Positions 46,638 through 56,238 of a DNA stretch of 64,000 nt are shown here, piece by piece. A program made the position numbers and the translations under genes. Location: contig JOAA01000028.1 of assembly GCA_000720375.1 (NCBI GenBank), positions 124,001 to 188,000 of the forward strand. The letters run 5' to 3'. The DNA is from Rhodococcus rhodnii (GTDB taxonomy: Bacteria; Actinomycetota; Actinomycetes; Mycobacteriales; Pseudonocardiaceae). The notes below the pieces were generated by a model. It did no database searches, had not been told where the DNA came from, and saw nothing but the letters and a program-made list of their open reading frames with translations. Within the stretch, counting starts at the first letter, position 1. Each line of letters opens with the position of its first letter.

Positions 46638-47123
46638 TCAGGGTTTGCGCCAGCGCAGTTGGTCGCCGCGGCCTGGCAGGCATACGAGCGGCTCGCCGGA
46701 CCGGCTGATGGCCACCGCGCCTTCCTGCGTGCAGCGGCTTCCTTCCCTGGCGAACGGGATGCCGGGCATCGTCGGGATGGTGAAGGTCGGCTCCGGGGTG
46801 GGCGTCGGCGTTGTCTTCGGCGGCTTCGGAGTCGGCGGCTTGGTTGTCGGTTTGACGACCGGCGCGGGGATGCTCGCCTCCCACGTGGGCGTCCAGGTCG
46901 TCGTCTCCGTCGGTGCGGTGTAGGCCGAGGTCGGCGTGTCGCCGAAGGTCGGGATCTTGACCGGTTTGCCCTCGTCGGCCTGGGTGCACGCGGCGCTCAC
47001 CGTGGCGACCGCGGCCACTGCCGCACCGATCGCCAGGGCTCCTCGTCGGCGGAGTGAGCGGCGCTGCCCTCCGACCTTTACCCGGTTCGCACCTAGACCG
47101 AGCCACTTTGAAAGCGTATACAT
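46638..47123 (-). CDS. Pro/Thr-rich secreted lipoprotein-like protein
   Basis: This 161-residue protein has an N-terminal Arg cluster, then a hydrophobic stretch ending VATVSAACTQADEG, which resembles a lipobox. A Pro/Thr linker (about 85-115) leads to a C-terminal two-Cys domain (CTQEGAVAISRSGEPLVC then GDQLRWRKP) found at the end of many actinobacterial exported proteins. A later start near residue 17 is possible. Role unknown. Confidence 0.72.
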   Translation of the reverse strand: MYTLSKWLGLGANRVKVGGQRRSLRRRGALAIGAAVAAVATVSAACTQADEGKPVKIPTFGDTPTSAYTAPTETTTWTPTWEASIPAPVVKPTTKPPTPKPPKTTPTPTPEPTFTIPTMPGIPFAREGSRCTQEGAVAISRSGEPLVCLPGRGDQLRWRKP

Positions 47124-47160
47124 CGGATGTGTAGTCCGTTCTGAAGCTGGGGAGCCGCAG

Positions 47161-49791
47161 ATGCCTGCTCGCAGGGCTCTTGTCGTAGTGTCCGCGTTGC
47201 TCGCCGGTCTGGCGGTGGCCGTTCCGGCTGAAGCCGCGCAGTCGTGGACGGTGAGCGGGCGTCATGGCCTGACCGCGACCGTCTCGGCCGATGGCGCCGA
47301 AGGCCGGGTCTCGCTGGCGGTGAACCGGGCCGGGCGGACAGTGCTGGCACCCAGTCCGGTGGGGATCACCACCGAGCATGTTGACTTGTCAAAAGGACTG
47401 CGATTGCTCCGGCGGTCGAGCGGGCCGGTGGTCGAACACTACAACACCAAGGCCGGTAAGCAACTGTCCCGAATGTCGGTTATGACCGAATCTCGGTTCA
47501 CCTTCGAAGGGACCGGCGGAGCGCGATTCGACCTTGTGGTGCGGGTTTCCCGGGACGGTGTGGCGTACCGGTACTCGCTGCCGCGCTCGTACGGCGCGAT
47601 TCTCGGTGAGGCGTCGGCATTCCACGTTCCCGCAGGCAGCACGGCATGGCTGGCCAAGTACCGCCGTGACTACGAAAACCCTTTTCTGAAAACGACTTCC
47701 GACACGGCCGAACCCGCAGAGTACATGCACCCGGCGCTGTTCGAGACCGGTGGCACGTACCTGAACATCACCGAGTCCGATGTGGATGGACGGCATTCCG
47801 GTGCCCGCCTGGTACACGAGGGCGGCGGTGTGTACCGGATCAAGTACTGGGACGAGAAAGTCCAGGCACCAGGGCCGGTTGACACCGCGTGGCGGACGGT
47901 GATCATCGGTGACCTCGCGACTGTCACGTCATCGACTCTGGTCGACGACCTGGCCACGCCGAGCAAGGTGCGGGACACGTCGTGGATCAAGCCGGGCAAG
48001 GTGTTCTGGAGCTGGCTGGCCGGTGGCCGGGAAGCCGGGCAGAGCCTGGCGATGCAGAAGACGTACGTCGACTACGCGGCCGCGCACGGCTGGCCATACG
48101 TCCTGGTGGACGCCGGGTGGTACTTCGACCCGAACTGGGACTACGACCCGACCTGGGAGACCACGAGCTGGATTCCCCAACTCGTGGACTACGCCCGTGC
48201 CCGGGGAGTGCAGGTCCAGACGTGGGTGCACTACGACGAACTCGACACCGCCGAGGAGCGGGCCACGCGGTTGGCACTGTTCGAGCGGTGGGGCGTGGTC
48301 GGGTTGAAGATCGACTTCATGGACTCCGACGGGCAGGACCGGTATCGCTGGTACGACCAGATCCTGGCGGAGACCGCGAAACACCACCTGATGATCAACT
48401 TCCACGGATCCACCATCCCGCATGGCATCCAGCGCACCTGGCCGCACGTGATGACGATGGAAGGCGTGCACGGCGGCGAGAAGTCCAGCGGTCTCACCAC
48501 AAGTCACCTGACCGCCCTGCCGTTCACGCGCAACGTCCCTGGTTCGATGGACTACACCCCGATGGCATGGCACAGGCCGTCACGCACCACCTCCGACGCG
48601 CACGAATTGGCATTGGCGGTGTTGTTCGAGTCCGGGATGCAGAACTTCGCTGGCCGGGTCGAGGACTACCAGGCCAGGCCGGAGGCGGAACGGTTCCTCG
48701 ACCAGGTTCCGGCCGCGTGGAACGAGACCCGCCTGCTCGCCGGGCGGCCCGGGGAAAGCGCGGTGCTGGCCCGCCGGAGCGGCGACCGGTGGTTCATCGG
48801 CGGCGGATTCTCCGGCGAGGCAAGGACTGTCGACGTTCCGCTGGGCATTTCGCAAGGCCGCTGGCTGGTCGACATCGTGCGGGACGGCCTCGTCCGTGAG
48901 CGACGAGTGCTGTCCTCTGGCGAGAAACTGACCCTGGACGTGATGAAGGACGGCGGTTTTGCGGCAATCGCGTGCCGTTGGCAGCCGGGCGTCACCACCT
49001 GCGACCAACCAGTGTCCAAAGTCCCGAGTACGACCGTGACCGCGACTCCGAGCGTGAAAACCAACCCGGGCAAGGCATTCGAGATCGAGGGGAAGTTCAC
49101 CGTGGACAGCCCGGTCTCGAAAGTCACGCTGCTGCCAAGGGTTCCGAACGGCTGGACGATCAGCGGCCCGGCCGTCACGGCCCGGGAACTGAGGCCAGGC
49201 CAGGCGCTGACCGGAAAATGGACGCTGACGGCACCCGACACGGCCGGATACTTCGACATCCCGGTGGTGGCCACGTTCCGGGAAGGCGAGGACGAACAAG
49301 TCAGCCGGGTGCACGTGTGGAAGCCGTTGCCCGCAGGCTGGTCCTACCTGAGCGATCTGCCGTTCACCGGGCAGAGCGGAGACGGGCCGATCGAACGTGA
49401 CCTCGCCAACGGCGGCGCGGCGGCCGGTGACGGCAAGCCGATCGCGATCCGGCGCACCCAGCACGGCAAAGGTCTTGGCACACACGCCAATGCCACGATC
49501 GAGTTCACGCTCGACGCCCGCTGCACCGAATTCGCGGCCACGGTAGGCGTGGACGACGAAGCCGGACTGGATGTCGCCAGGCAGCGCGTCGGCGGGACCG
49601 TGACATTCGGTGTCTCCGGCGATGGAAGATCCCTTGTGGACACTGAAGTCCTCGGCGTCCGGACCGCGCCCCGGAACCTGGCGGTCGACGTGTCCGGTGT
49701 TCAGAAGCTGACGCTGCGAGTGAACGACGGCGGCGACGGTACTCAGAACGACCACGCGTCCTGGGGAGATGCCCGCGTCAAGTGTGGTTGA
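47161..49791 (+). CDS. secreted glycoside hydrolase family 97 enzyme with NEW3 and NPCBM domains
   Basis: ATG 47161, behind GGGGAG, gives 876 residues. A signal peptide (about 1-24) precedes the GH97 N-terminal beta domain, then the barrel with GWYFDPNWDYDPTWETTSW and the nucleophile-type segment GVVGLKIDFMDSDGQDRY, followed by MTMEGVHGGE. These fit the retaining GH97 branch (alpha-galactosidase-like). A NEW3-type domain (about 635-730) and a C-terminal NPCBM domain (from about 735; HGKGLGTHANATIEF) follow. It is divergent from the lipoprotein gene across 37 bp. Confidence 0.93.
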   Translation: MPARRALVVVSALLAGLAVAVPAEAAQSWTVSGRHGLTATVSADGAEGRVSLAVNRAGRTVLAPSPVGITTEHVDLSKGLRLLRRSSGPVVEHYNTKAGKQLSRMSVMTESRFTFEGTGGARFDLVVRVSRDGVAYRYSLPRSYGAILGEASAFHVPAGSTAWLAKYRRDYENPFLKTTSDTAEPAEYMHPALFETGGTYLNITESDVDGRHSGARLVHEGGGVYRIKYWDEKVQAPGPVDTAWRTVIIGDLATVTSSTLVDDLATPSKVRDTSWIKPGKVFWSWLAGGREAGQSLAMQKTYVDYAAAHGWPYVLVDAGWYFDPNWDYDPTWETTSWIPQLVDYARARGVQVQTWVHYDELDTAEERATRLALFERWGVVGLKIDFMDSDGQDRYRWYDQILAETAKHHLMINFHGSTIPHGIQRTWPHVMTMEGVHGGEKSSGLTTSHLTALPFTRNVPGSMDYTPMAWHRPSRTTSDAHELALAVLFESGMQNFAGRVEDYQARPEAERFLDQVPAAWNETRLLAGRPGESAVLARRSGDRWFIGGGFSGEARTVDVPLGISQGRWLVDIVRDGLVRERRVLSSGEKLTLDVMKDGGFAAIACRWQPGVTTCDQPVSKVPSTTVTATPSVKTNPGKAFEIEGKFTVDSPVSKVTLLPRVPNGWTISGPAVTARELRPGQALTGKWTLTAPDTAGYFDIPVVATFREGEDEQVSRVHVWKPLPAGWSYLSDLPFTGQSGDGPIERDLANGGAAAGDGKPIAIRRTQHGKGLGTHANATIEFTLDARCTEFAATVGVDDEAGLDVARQRVGGTVTFGVSGDGRSLVDTEVLGVRTAPRNLAVDVSGVQKLTLRVNDGGDGTQNDHASWGDARVKCG

Positions 49792-49820
49792 AGCCATGCC
49801 TGGCTGTGGTATTCAGAACC

Positions 49821-51416
49821 ATGCGGGACATCGAAGCGGTCGACGCTGTGGTGATCGGATCGGGCCAGAATGGCCTGGTCGCGGCCAACATTCTGGCCGA
49901 TGCGGGCTGGTCGGTGCTGGTACTGGAGGCGGCCGACGAGCCGGGCGGCGCGGTGCGCACCGGAGAGATCACCGCGCCTGGGTTCCGCAACGATCTGTTC
50001 AGCGCCTTCTACCCGCTCGGTGCCGCCTCGCCGGTGATGACCGGACTGGAGCTTGAGCGATACGGCTTGCGCTGGCGGCACGCGCCGGAAGTCCTCGCGC
50101 ACGTGTTGCCGGACGAGCGGGCGGTCCTGCTTTCCCGTGACCTGAACACCACCGCGAAGTCGCTTGAGACGTTCGCGCCTCGCGACGGTGACGTGTGGCG
50201 CACGGAATTCGCCAAGTGGCAACGAATCCGGGATCACTTGCTGAACGCGATCACCCGCCCGTTCCCGCCGGTTCGGGCCGCGGGCGGGCTGGCGCGCACG
50301 CTGGGCCCGGCGGACATGCTCAGGTTCGTCCGGATGGCCACCCTGCCGGTGCGCAGGCTTGGCCAGGAGTGGTTCGAGGGCGAAGGCGCGAAGGTTCTGC
50401 TCGCGGGCAACGCGATGCACACCGACCTCGGCCCGGACCACGCGGCGAGCGCCATGTTCGGCTGGCTGCTGAGCATGCTCGGCCAGGAGATCGGGTTTCC
50501 TGTCCCGGAAGGCGGCGCGGGCTGTCTGACCGACGCGCTGGTCACGCGCCTGACCGAACGCGGTGGCCGGGTCGAGTGCGGCAGGCGCGTCACGAAGGTG
50601 CTGCTCGCCGGAAGCACGGCCGTCGGTGTGCAGGATGTGCACGGCGAACTCGTGCGTGCCGCGCGTGCGGTCCTCGCTGATGTCCCGGCGCCCTTGCTGT
50701 ACCTGGATTTGGTCGGCGAGGAGCACTTGCCGGACCGGTTGGTGTCCGACCTGGAACACTTCGAATGGGACGATGCGACGGTCAAGGTGGACTGGGCGTT
50801 GACGGGTCCGGTGCCGTGGATCGCGCAGGAAGCCGTGCTGGCAGGCACGATCCACCTCGGCGGCGACGTCGACGGGCTCGCCGGCATCAGCAACGACCTG
50901 GCGTGCGGCCGGGTTCCGCGCAACCCGTTCCTGCTGATCGGCCAGATGACCACGACCGACCCGACCCGCTCACCCGCGGGAACCGAGTCGATGTGGGCGT
51001 ACACGCACGTGCCCAGGGGACAGCAGTGGACGGCCGACCGGCTCAAGCGCCGCGCGGACCGGATCGAGCAAGTGATCGAGAAACACGCGCCCGGCTTCCG
51101 TGACCTGATCAAGGCACGCGCCATCACCGGCCCGGCGGAGTTCCAGGAGCACAACCCGAGCCTGGTGGACGGCGCGATCAACCAGGGCACCTCGGCGATC
51201 CACCAAGAGCTGGTCTTCCGCCCGGTGCCGGGAACCGGACGTGCGGACACTCCGATCGACCGCCTCTTCCTGGCCGGTGCCTCGGCTCATCCGGGTGGTG
51301 CGGTGCACGGCGCGGCGGGCGCGAACGCGGCACGCGCGGCGTTGGCTCGTGGCAAGTGGACTGGCGGCGCATATCTGGCCATGAACAAAGTCCTCAACCG
51401 AATGCTGTACCAGTGA
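49821..51416 (+). CDS. phytoene dehydrogenase-like FAD oxidoreductase
   Basis: ATG 49821 gives 531 residues. The dinucleotide motif VVIGSGQNGLVAANILADAGWSV and VLEAADEPGGAVRTGEI are FAD signatures. The C terminus has DRLFLAGASAHPGGAVHGAAGANAAR, as in CrtI/NAD(P)-binding amine-oxidase-like proteins. Substrate unknown. The next gene starts within its stop. Confidence 0.9.
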   Translation: MRDIEAVDAVVIGSGQNGLVAANILADAGWSVLVLEAADEPGGAVRTGEITAPGFRNDLFSAFYPLGAASPVMTGLELERYGLRWRHAPEVLAHVLPDERAVLLSRDLNTTAKSLETFAPRDGDVWRTEFAKWQRIRDHLLNAITRPFPPVRAAGGLARTLGPADMLRFVRMATLPVRRLGQEWFEGEGAKVLLAGNAMHTDLGPDHAASAMFGWLLSMLGQEIGFPVPEGGAGCLTDALVTRLTERGGRVECGRRVTKVLLAGSTAVGVQDVHGELVRAARAVLADVPAPLLYLDLVGEEHLPDRLVSDLEHFEWDDATVKVDWALTGPVPWIAQEAVLAGTIHLGGDVDGLAGISNDLACGRVPRNPFLLIGQMTTTDPTRSPAGTESMWAYTHVPRGQQWTADRLKRRADRIEQVIEKHAPGFRDLIKARAITGPAEFQEHNPSLVDGAINQGTSAIHQELVFRPVPGTGRADTPIDRLFLAGASAHPGGAVHGAAGANAARAALARGKWTGGAYLAMNKVLNRMLYQ

Positions 51417-52423
51417 AGGTCGTCGTCACCGGCGCGAGTGGCAACATCGGCACCGCGCTGCTGCGTGACCAGTCGTGGGACACCGTCATCGGAGTGTCCC
51501 GTCGGCGCCCAGAGAACACGACCCTGCCGTACGTCGAATGCGACATCGGTGGCTCCGCAGCGGTTGCGCAGCTGACGGAAGCCTGCGCGGGTGCCGACGT
51601 CGTCGTGCATCTCGCGTGGGCGGTTCATCCGCGGAGCAGCGACCCGGACATGCGGCGCACCAACCTCGACGGCACGACCAACCTGTTGCGTGCAGTGGTT
51701 GCCGCCGGTGTGCCGCATCTGGTCTGCGCTTCGTCAGTCGCCGCGTACGCATCGGCGGACCGTCGGCAATTCGTCACCGAGGACTGGCCGTGCGACGGCG
51801 TCGAGGACAGTGCGTACAGCGTGGGCAAATCCGTGCTGGAATCGCAGCTCGACACGTTCGAGCACCGGCACCGTTCGGTCAAAGTGGCCCGGATCAGGCC
51901 CTGCGGCGTGGTGCAAGCAGGTGCCGCGGCGACATTCCGGGAATGGCTGCTCAGCCCGCTGGTACCGGTGTCCCTGCTCGGCAGGCGCTGGCTGCCTGTT
52001 CCCCTCTGGAACGGCATGCGGCTGCAGCTCGTCCACTCGCAAGACGTGGCCACCGCTTTGCGGCTGATCGTGCAGTCCGGAGCGACGGGCGCGTTCAACC
52101 TGGCTGCGGAGCCGGTGTTGGAAGCCGACGAGATCGCGCATCGGTTTGGCGGCAGGCGAGTGCCCGTCCCGCTCGGCGTTCTCACCGCTGCCGCATGGGC
52201 AACGTGGCGGTTGGGGATACAACCGCTGCACCCCGGCTGGATCCGGCTGGCCGACCATGCGTCCCTTGTGGACTCGACGAAAGCGCGCACCGAGTTGGGG
52301 TGGACCGCCCGGCACGACGCGGCAAGCACACTGGACGAACTCGTCGACGCGATGCGGTCACTTGGCCGAGCGTCGTACCGGATCCGGCCGGGACGGCCGA
52401 GCCACCAGAGTCAGTCGCCGTGA
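51413..52423 (+). CDS. NAD-dependent epimerase/dehydratase
   Basis: GTG 51413 overlaps the oxidoreductase stop, giving 336 residues. Extended SDR features are VTGASGNIGTALLRD, VVVHLAWAVHP, SSVAAYA and YSVGKSVLE (Tyr and Lys). The overlap with the FAD gene implies one operon. It ends convergently 13 bp into the SRPBCC gene. Confidence 0.9.
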   Translation: MKVVVTGASGNIGTALLRDQSWDTVIGVSRRRPENTTLPYVECDIGGSAAVAQLTEACAGADVVVHLAWAVHPRSSDPDMRRTNLDGTTNLLRAVVAAGVPHLVCASSVAAYASADRRQFVTEDWPCDGVEDSAYSVGKSVLESQLDTFEHRHRSVKVARIRPCGVVQAGAAATFREWLLSPLVPVSLLGRRWLPVPLWNGMRLQLVHSQDVATALRLIVQSGATGAFNLAAEPVLEADEIAHRFGGRRVPVPLGVLTAAAWATWRLGIQPLHPGWIRLADHASLVDSTKARTELGWTARHDAASTLDELVDAMRSLGRASYRIRPGRPSHQSQSP

Positions 52424-52863
52424 CGTTTGGCCCGGCCTGCCGCGAGGTCACCCAAGCGGCTGAGCGACTCGCGGTTGCGTGGACTGAGCAATGCCGACTC
52501 GATTGGGCCGGGAACCAGACGGGCGACGCCACTCAGGCCGTGCTCGGTCATCGTCACCTCAGTCTCGCCGGGTCCGATCGCTTTGAGGTCAAGACGGATC
52601 CGGGCAGACCCGAACGGCCACAGCTTCGCCTCCAGTTCGAGCATGGCCGGCGGTTCGACGGCACGCACCACCGTGATGTCATCACCCACCAGAGGCCAGA
52701 TCCCCACGCTGTGGTGCAGCCGCGTGCCTTCGGCCGGCCACTTGTCGTCGACGTCGCGGATGTGCGACGCCCCTACCACCCAGCAGACGTACATCCAGCC
52801 GTCGGCCAGCACTTCCCACACGTGTTCACGAGCGGCCGACACCGTCATACGGACCTCGCTCAC
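52411..52863 (-). CDS. SRPBCC (START-like) family protein
   Basis: This 150-residue single-domain protein (AAREHVWEVLADGWMYVCWVVGASHIRDVDD, HSVGIWPLVGDDITVV, PGPIESALLSPRNRESLSRLGDLA) matches polyketide-cyclase/START-like folds with a central cavity. Ligand unknown. It overlaps the next minus-strand gene by 4 bp. Confidence 0.85.
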   Translation of the reverse strand: MSEVRMTVSAAREHVWEVLADGWMYVCWVVGASHIRDVDDKWPAEGTRLHHSVGIWPLVGDDITVVRAVEPPAMLELEAKLWPFGSARIRLDLKAIGPGETEVTMTEHGLSGVARLVPGPIESALLSPRNRESLSRLGDLAAGRAKRHGD

Positions 52864-53351
52864 GACGTCCTCCCGTTTCTGAACGCCTCGGTGCCGGCCA
52901 GAGCCCGGAACGGTTCGAGGGTTTGACGTTGGGCTTCTGCGCGTTCGATCAACGCGTCGAAATCGACCTCCGGTATCCGGTCGGCCAATCCGGCGTGGTC
53001 ACGCAACGTCGCCCACAGCTGCTTCTTGCCCAGCAGGCCCATTGTCAGGAATTCCAGCTCGACGAACCGGCTCAGCGGCGAGTACGAGGTCAGGCTGCCG
53101 TTGAGTTTCAACCGGCCGAGTCGTTCCGCGGCCGCGGCCAGGCCGACCTTCAGCGGGTTCATCGGCACGCCGACGCGCCGCATGATCTCCCGGAAGGTCT
53201 CGACGTCCTCGCTGATGCCCTGTGCGACCTCGGCCAGCGCGTCACCGAACTCCGTGCCCCGGTTGGCGCGTTGCGAGCGCCGGGCCAGATCGCGCCACAG
53301 CACACCCATGGCCAATTGGTCGTTGAGATAGATCCTTAGGAAGTCGTTCAC
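52860..53351 (-). CDS. conserved helical hypothetical protein
   Basis: GTG 53351 gives 163 residues (NDFLRIYLNDQLAMGVLWRDLARRSQ). Mostly helical, with ISEDVETFREIMRRVGVP and LSRFVELEFLTMGLLGKKQLW. The pattern recalls actinobacterial proteins of unknown function with two four-helix halves. It is translationally coupled to the SRPBCC gene. Confidence 0.75.
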   Translation of the reverse strand: MNDFLRIYLNDQLAMGVLWRDLARRSQRANRGTEFGDALAEVAQGISEDVETFREIMRRVGVPMNPLKVGLAAAAERLGRLKLNGSLTSYSPLSRFVELEFLTMGLLGKKQLWATLRDHAGLADRIPEVDFDALIERAEAQRQTLEPFRALAGTEAFRNGRTS

Positions 53352-53354
53352 ACC

Positions 53355-53654
53355 GAGGGGATACCCGTCCTGCGGCGGGGCACGCGGGGTGTCGGTTTGC
53401 CCGGCCTGCTGCGGGAGGACTGCTTTACCGGAGACTGTTTCCAAACCACCAAGGCCGCGTTGGCCGCGCCGCTGTCGCCGGGGATCCCGGCCCTGTCGGT
53501 GTACTCCAAGACCGACGGGGTCGTGCCGTGGAAGCTGTGCCTTGACCCGTACGCCGACTGGGCCGAGATCCATTCCAGCCACGTGGGAATGGGTGTGGCT
53601 CCGGCTTTCTACCGGGCGATCGCGCCGCGGCTGGCCACGTGGGCGTCGCGCTAG
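53355..53654 (+). pseudogene. C-terminal remnant of an alpha/beta hydrolase
   Basis: The frame ending at 53654 reads GLLREDCFTGDCF, then ALSVYSKTDGVVPWKLCLDP and SSHVGMGVAPAFYRAIA, the acid- and His-bearing end of an esterase-type hydrolase. About 200 N-terminal residues, including any GxSxG, are missing, and the fragment abuts the divergent 53351 start. No ribosome site is seen. Confidence 0.7.
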
Positions 53655-53812
53655 CCGGCCGGCTCCTGCCCCTTGGACTCGTGTTCGTCCACTTCGCGGT
53701 TGACCTTGCGCATCAGTTTCTTCGCGTCGACGTCCAGATCGGGTGGTTCCGGCGTGCCGGGGGAGTGCGGCGGGTCTGTCGTGATCGGAGTGGATTCGTC
53801 CTGTTCGGTCAT
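53651..53812 (-). CDS. small acidic hypothetical protein (53 residues)
   Basis: ATG 53812 to TAG 53651 encodes a Pro/Asp/Glu-rich start (TEQDESTPITTDPPHSPG) followed by a short charged helix (DAKKLMRKVNREVDEHESKG). Its stop overlaps the hydrolase-remnant stop. The ribosome site is weak. Codon bias looks coding, and no domain is recognised. Confidence 0.5.
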   Translation of the reverse strand: MTEQDESTPITTDPPHSPGTPEPPDLDVDAKKLMRKVNREVDEHESKGQEPAG

Positions 53813-53908
53813 GTCATGGGAGTGCCCTGCTCAGCGCTTGCCCACACGTGTTTTTTGATCTCCGCGCCGGGTAGCCGGTGGATTCACCCACCACGTTAAG
53901 GACTCCTG

Positions 53909-55081
53909 ATGACCTTCAACCCGTTGGAGCACGAGGGAATCCCTCTCGACAAACAGCTGCGCAACTGGCGTGAGCTCGATGTGGCCCCGGTCGACCCGGA
54001 TGACTCCGACCCGTACACCCGCTGCCGGATCATCGCGCTGAACGGCATCGAGATCGAGTCGATCATGTTCAGCCACCACTTCGCCCGCGTCTGCCCGGAC
54101 ATGGACGTCAAGCGCAAGCTCGCCGAGGTGCGTTACATCGAGGCACAGCAACAGAAAGTGGTGAACTGGCTGCTGCCCGGCGCCGCTTCACCACTGGAGA
54201 CCACGATCGCCTACGAGCAGGTCGCGGTGGACCTGACCGCCTGGGTGGCCAGGATGGAGCCGGATCCTCAGCTCAAACAGGCCTACGAGTTCGGTGTGCT
54301 GGAAGACTTCGACCACCTGTACCGGTACGCCAACCTGTACGAGATGATCCAGCACCGCAAGGCGGAGAAGATCGTCGACGGGCTGACCGAGGTGATTCCC
54401 GGCAGGCCCACCAGGTTCCATCACCGGCACCCGGCCGACAACGTCCGTGAACCGTACGACAAGACCGAAGCCGACCCGCTGTCGAAGCTGCACGCGTTGA
54501 CGATCATGGCCGCCGAGCAGCAGACGATGAACTTCTACATGAACGTCGGCCCGCAGTACATGGAGCCGATCGCGCGCCAGCTCTACCAGGAGATCGGCCT
54601 GATCGAGGAAGAGCACGTCACCCACTACGAGTCGCTGGTCGACCCGGGCGAGACGTGGTGGGAGCGGCTGGTGAACCACGAGTACAACGAGTGCTACCTG
54701 TACTACTCGTTCATGGAGACCGAGAGCGACCCGCGGGTCAAGGCGATCTGGGAGCTTCACCTGAACATGGAACTCGCGCACCTGCAGGCCGCGTGCGACC
54801 TGATGCGGGCCAACGACGGCAGGGAACCGGAGGAGGTCGTTGCTCCTGAGCTGCCGGTGCCGGTCACGTTCGAACCGAACAAGCAGTACCTGCGCGAGTT
54901 GCTGGACACTCAGATCGACCTGACCACGCTGGGCGCCGGATACGTCCGTGACGCGCACGAACGGTTCGAGCGCATGCAGGAGACGGTCATGGGCGGCGAG
55001 CAGCCGCCGAGCGACGCCGTGATCGACATGCACACCGAGAAGTTCGGCAGCGACTACCGCCACGAGTTGGAGCGGTCATGA
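53909..55081 (+). CDS. putative ferritin-like di-iron protein
   Basis: This 390-residue helical protein carries Glu/His pairs spaced as in ferritin-like carboxylate sites: FDHLYRYANLYEM, IEEEHVTHYESLVDPG and WELHLNMELAHLQAACDLM. I know no named function. It overlaps the double-hemerythrin gene by 4 bp, so an oxygen- or iron-related role is likely. It is preceded by a short gap with AAGGA before ATG 53909. Confidence 0.72.
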   Translation: MTFNPLEHEGIPLDKQLRNWRELDVAPVDPDDSDPYTRCRIIALNGIEIESIMFSHHFARVCPDMDVKRKLAEVRYIEAQQQKVVNWLLPGAASPLETTIAYEQVAVDLTAWVARMEPDPQLKQAYEFGVLEDFDHLYRYANLYEMIQHRKAEKIVDGLTEVIPGRPTRFHHRHPADNVREPYDKTEADPLSKLHALTIMAAEQQTMNFYMNVGPQYMEPIARQLYQEIGLIEEEHVTHYESLVDPGETWWERLVNHEYNECYLYYSFMETESDPRVKAIWELHLNMELAHLQAACDLMRANDGREPEEVVAPELPVPVTFEPNKQYLRELLDTQIDLTTLGAGYVRDAHERFERMQETVMGGEQPPSDAVIDMHTEKFGSDYRHELERS

Positions 55082-56238
55082 GCGAGGACGTCGTCGAACT
55101 GCTGCTCGACCAGCACATGCAGATCCGGGACCTGTTCAGCCAGGTCGAGCAGGCCACCGGCAAGGACCGGCATGAAGCGTTCGGGCGGCTCGTGCGGCTG
55201 CTGGCCGTGCACGAGACGGCCGAGGAACAGGTGGTGCATCCGTTGGCGCGCAGGGTTCTCGAGGGCGGTGACGGTGTCATCGACGAACGGCTGCACGAGG
55301 AGCACGAAGCCAAGCAGATGCTGAGCAAGCTGGAGGAGATCGGGCCCGACCACGACGATTTCCCCGAAATGCTGCGGCAACTGCGTGACTCGGTGCTGCT
55401 GCACGCCCACCGCGAAGAGCACTACGAGTTCCGGTATCTGCGCGAACACTACGAACCCGCTCGGCTGCAGGCACTGGCGATGGCGGTGCGTACGGCGGAG
55501 AAGACCGCGCCGACTCATCCGCATCCCGGCGTGGAGACCATGACCGAGAACGTGGTCGCCGGTCCGGTGCTGTCGTTGTTCGACCGCGTGAAAGACACTG
55601 TGAAAGACGCTGTGAGCAAAGCGATGTCGTCGTCGGACGGCAACCAGACCGGCCCGGCGAACGAGGGCGGCGACGTGGTCGACCTGATCATGGTGGACCA
55701 CCGCGAGGTGGAGCGGCTGTTCGACGAGCTGAAGTCGCACCCGGAGAAGCGGCCGTTGCTCGTGCCGGTGCTGGCCATGGTCCTGACCGCGCACAGCAGG
55801 GCCGAGGAGGTCGAGGTGTACCCCGTCGCACGGGAGAAGGCCGAGCAAGCCGACGAGATCGCGCACAGCCAGCGGGAGCACCTCGAGGCCGAACGTCTGC
55901 TGGCCCAGTTGACGCGGACCAGCCCGCAGTCGAAGAAGTTCGATCAGGTGCTGGACAAGCTGATCAAGTCGGTGACGCATCACGTCCAAGAGGAGGAATC
56001 GACCGTCCTGCCACGGATGCGCGAACAGCTCAGTCACGCCGCGCGAATGAAGCTGGGCCGCGCGTTCGTGCGCAGTCGCCGTGAGCACATGGGCGAGGAG
56101 CCTGGTGAGGCGCGCAAGGAACACCTGGTGACCCAGGCGCACAACGCCGGACTGGACGTCCGTTCCAGCGCCTCCAAGGACGAGCTCACCAAACTCCTCG
56201 CCCGTAAACGCAGTCAGGGGCTGACTGGGACGAACTGA
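55078..56238 (+). CDS. tandem hemerythrin-domain protein with Rho-N-like tail
   Basis: This 386-residue protein has two HHE domains. The first has LLLDQHMQIRDLF, HETAEEQVVHPL, HEEHEAKQML and HAHREEHYEF; the second, from about residue 200, has IMVDHREVERLF, HSRAEEVEVYPVAR, HSQREHLEAERLL and HHVQEEESTVLPRM. The last ~35 residues (LVTQAHNAGLDVRSSASKDELTKLLARK) resemble a SAP or Rho-N nucleic-acid-binding helix pair. Di-iron oxygen or ROS sensing is inferred. The start overlaps the ferritin-like gene. Confidence 0.88.
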   Translation: MSEDVVELLLDQHMQIRDLFSQVEQATGKDRHEAFGRLVRLLAVHETAEEQVVHPLARRVLEGGDGVIDERLHEEHEAKQMLSKLEEIGPDHDDFPEMLRQLRDSVLLHAHREEHYEFRYLREHYEPARLQALAMAVRTAEKTAPTHPHPGVETMTENVVAGPVLSLFDRVKDTVKDAVSKAMSSSDGNQTGPANEGGDVVDLIMVDHREVERLFDELKSHPEKRPLLVPVLAMVLTAHSRAEEVEVYPVAREKAEQADEIAHSQREHLEAERLLAQLTRTSPQSKKFDQVLDKLIKSVTHHVQEEESTVLPRMREQLSHAARMKLGRAFVRSRREHMGEEPGEARKEHLVTQAHNAGLDVRSSASKDELTKLLARKRSQGLTGTN

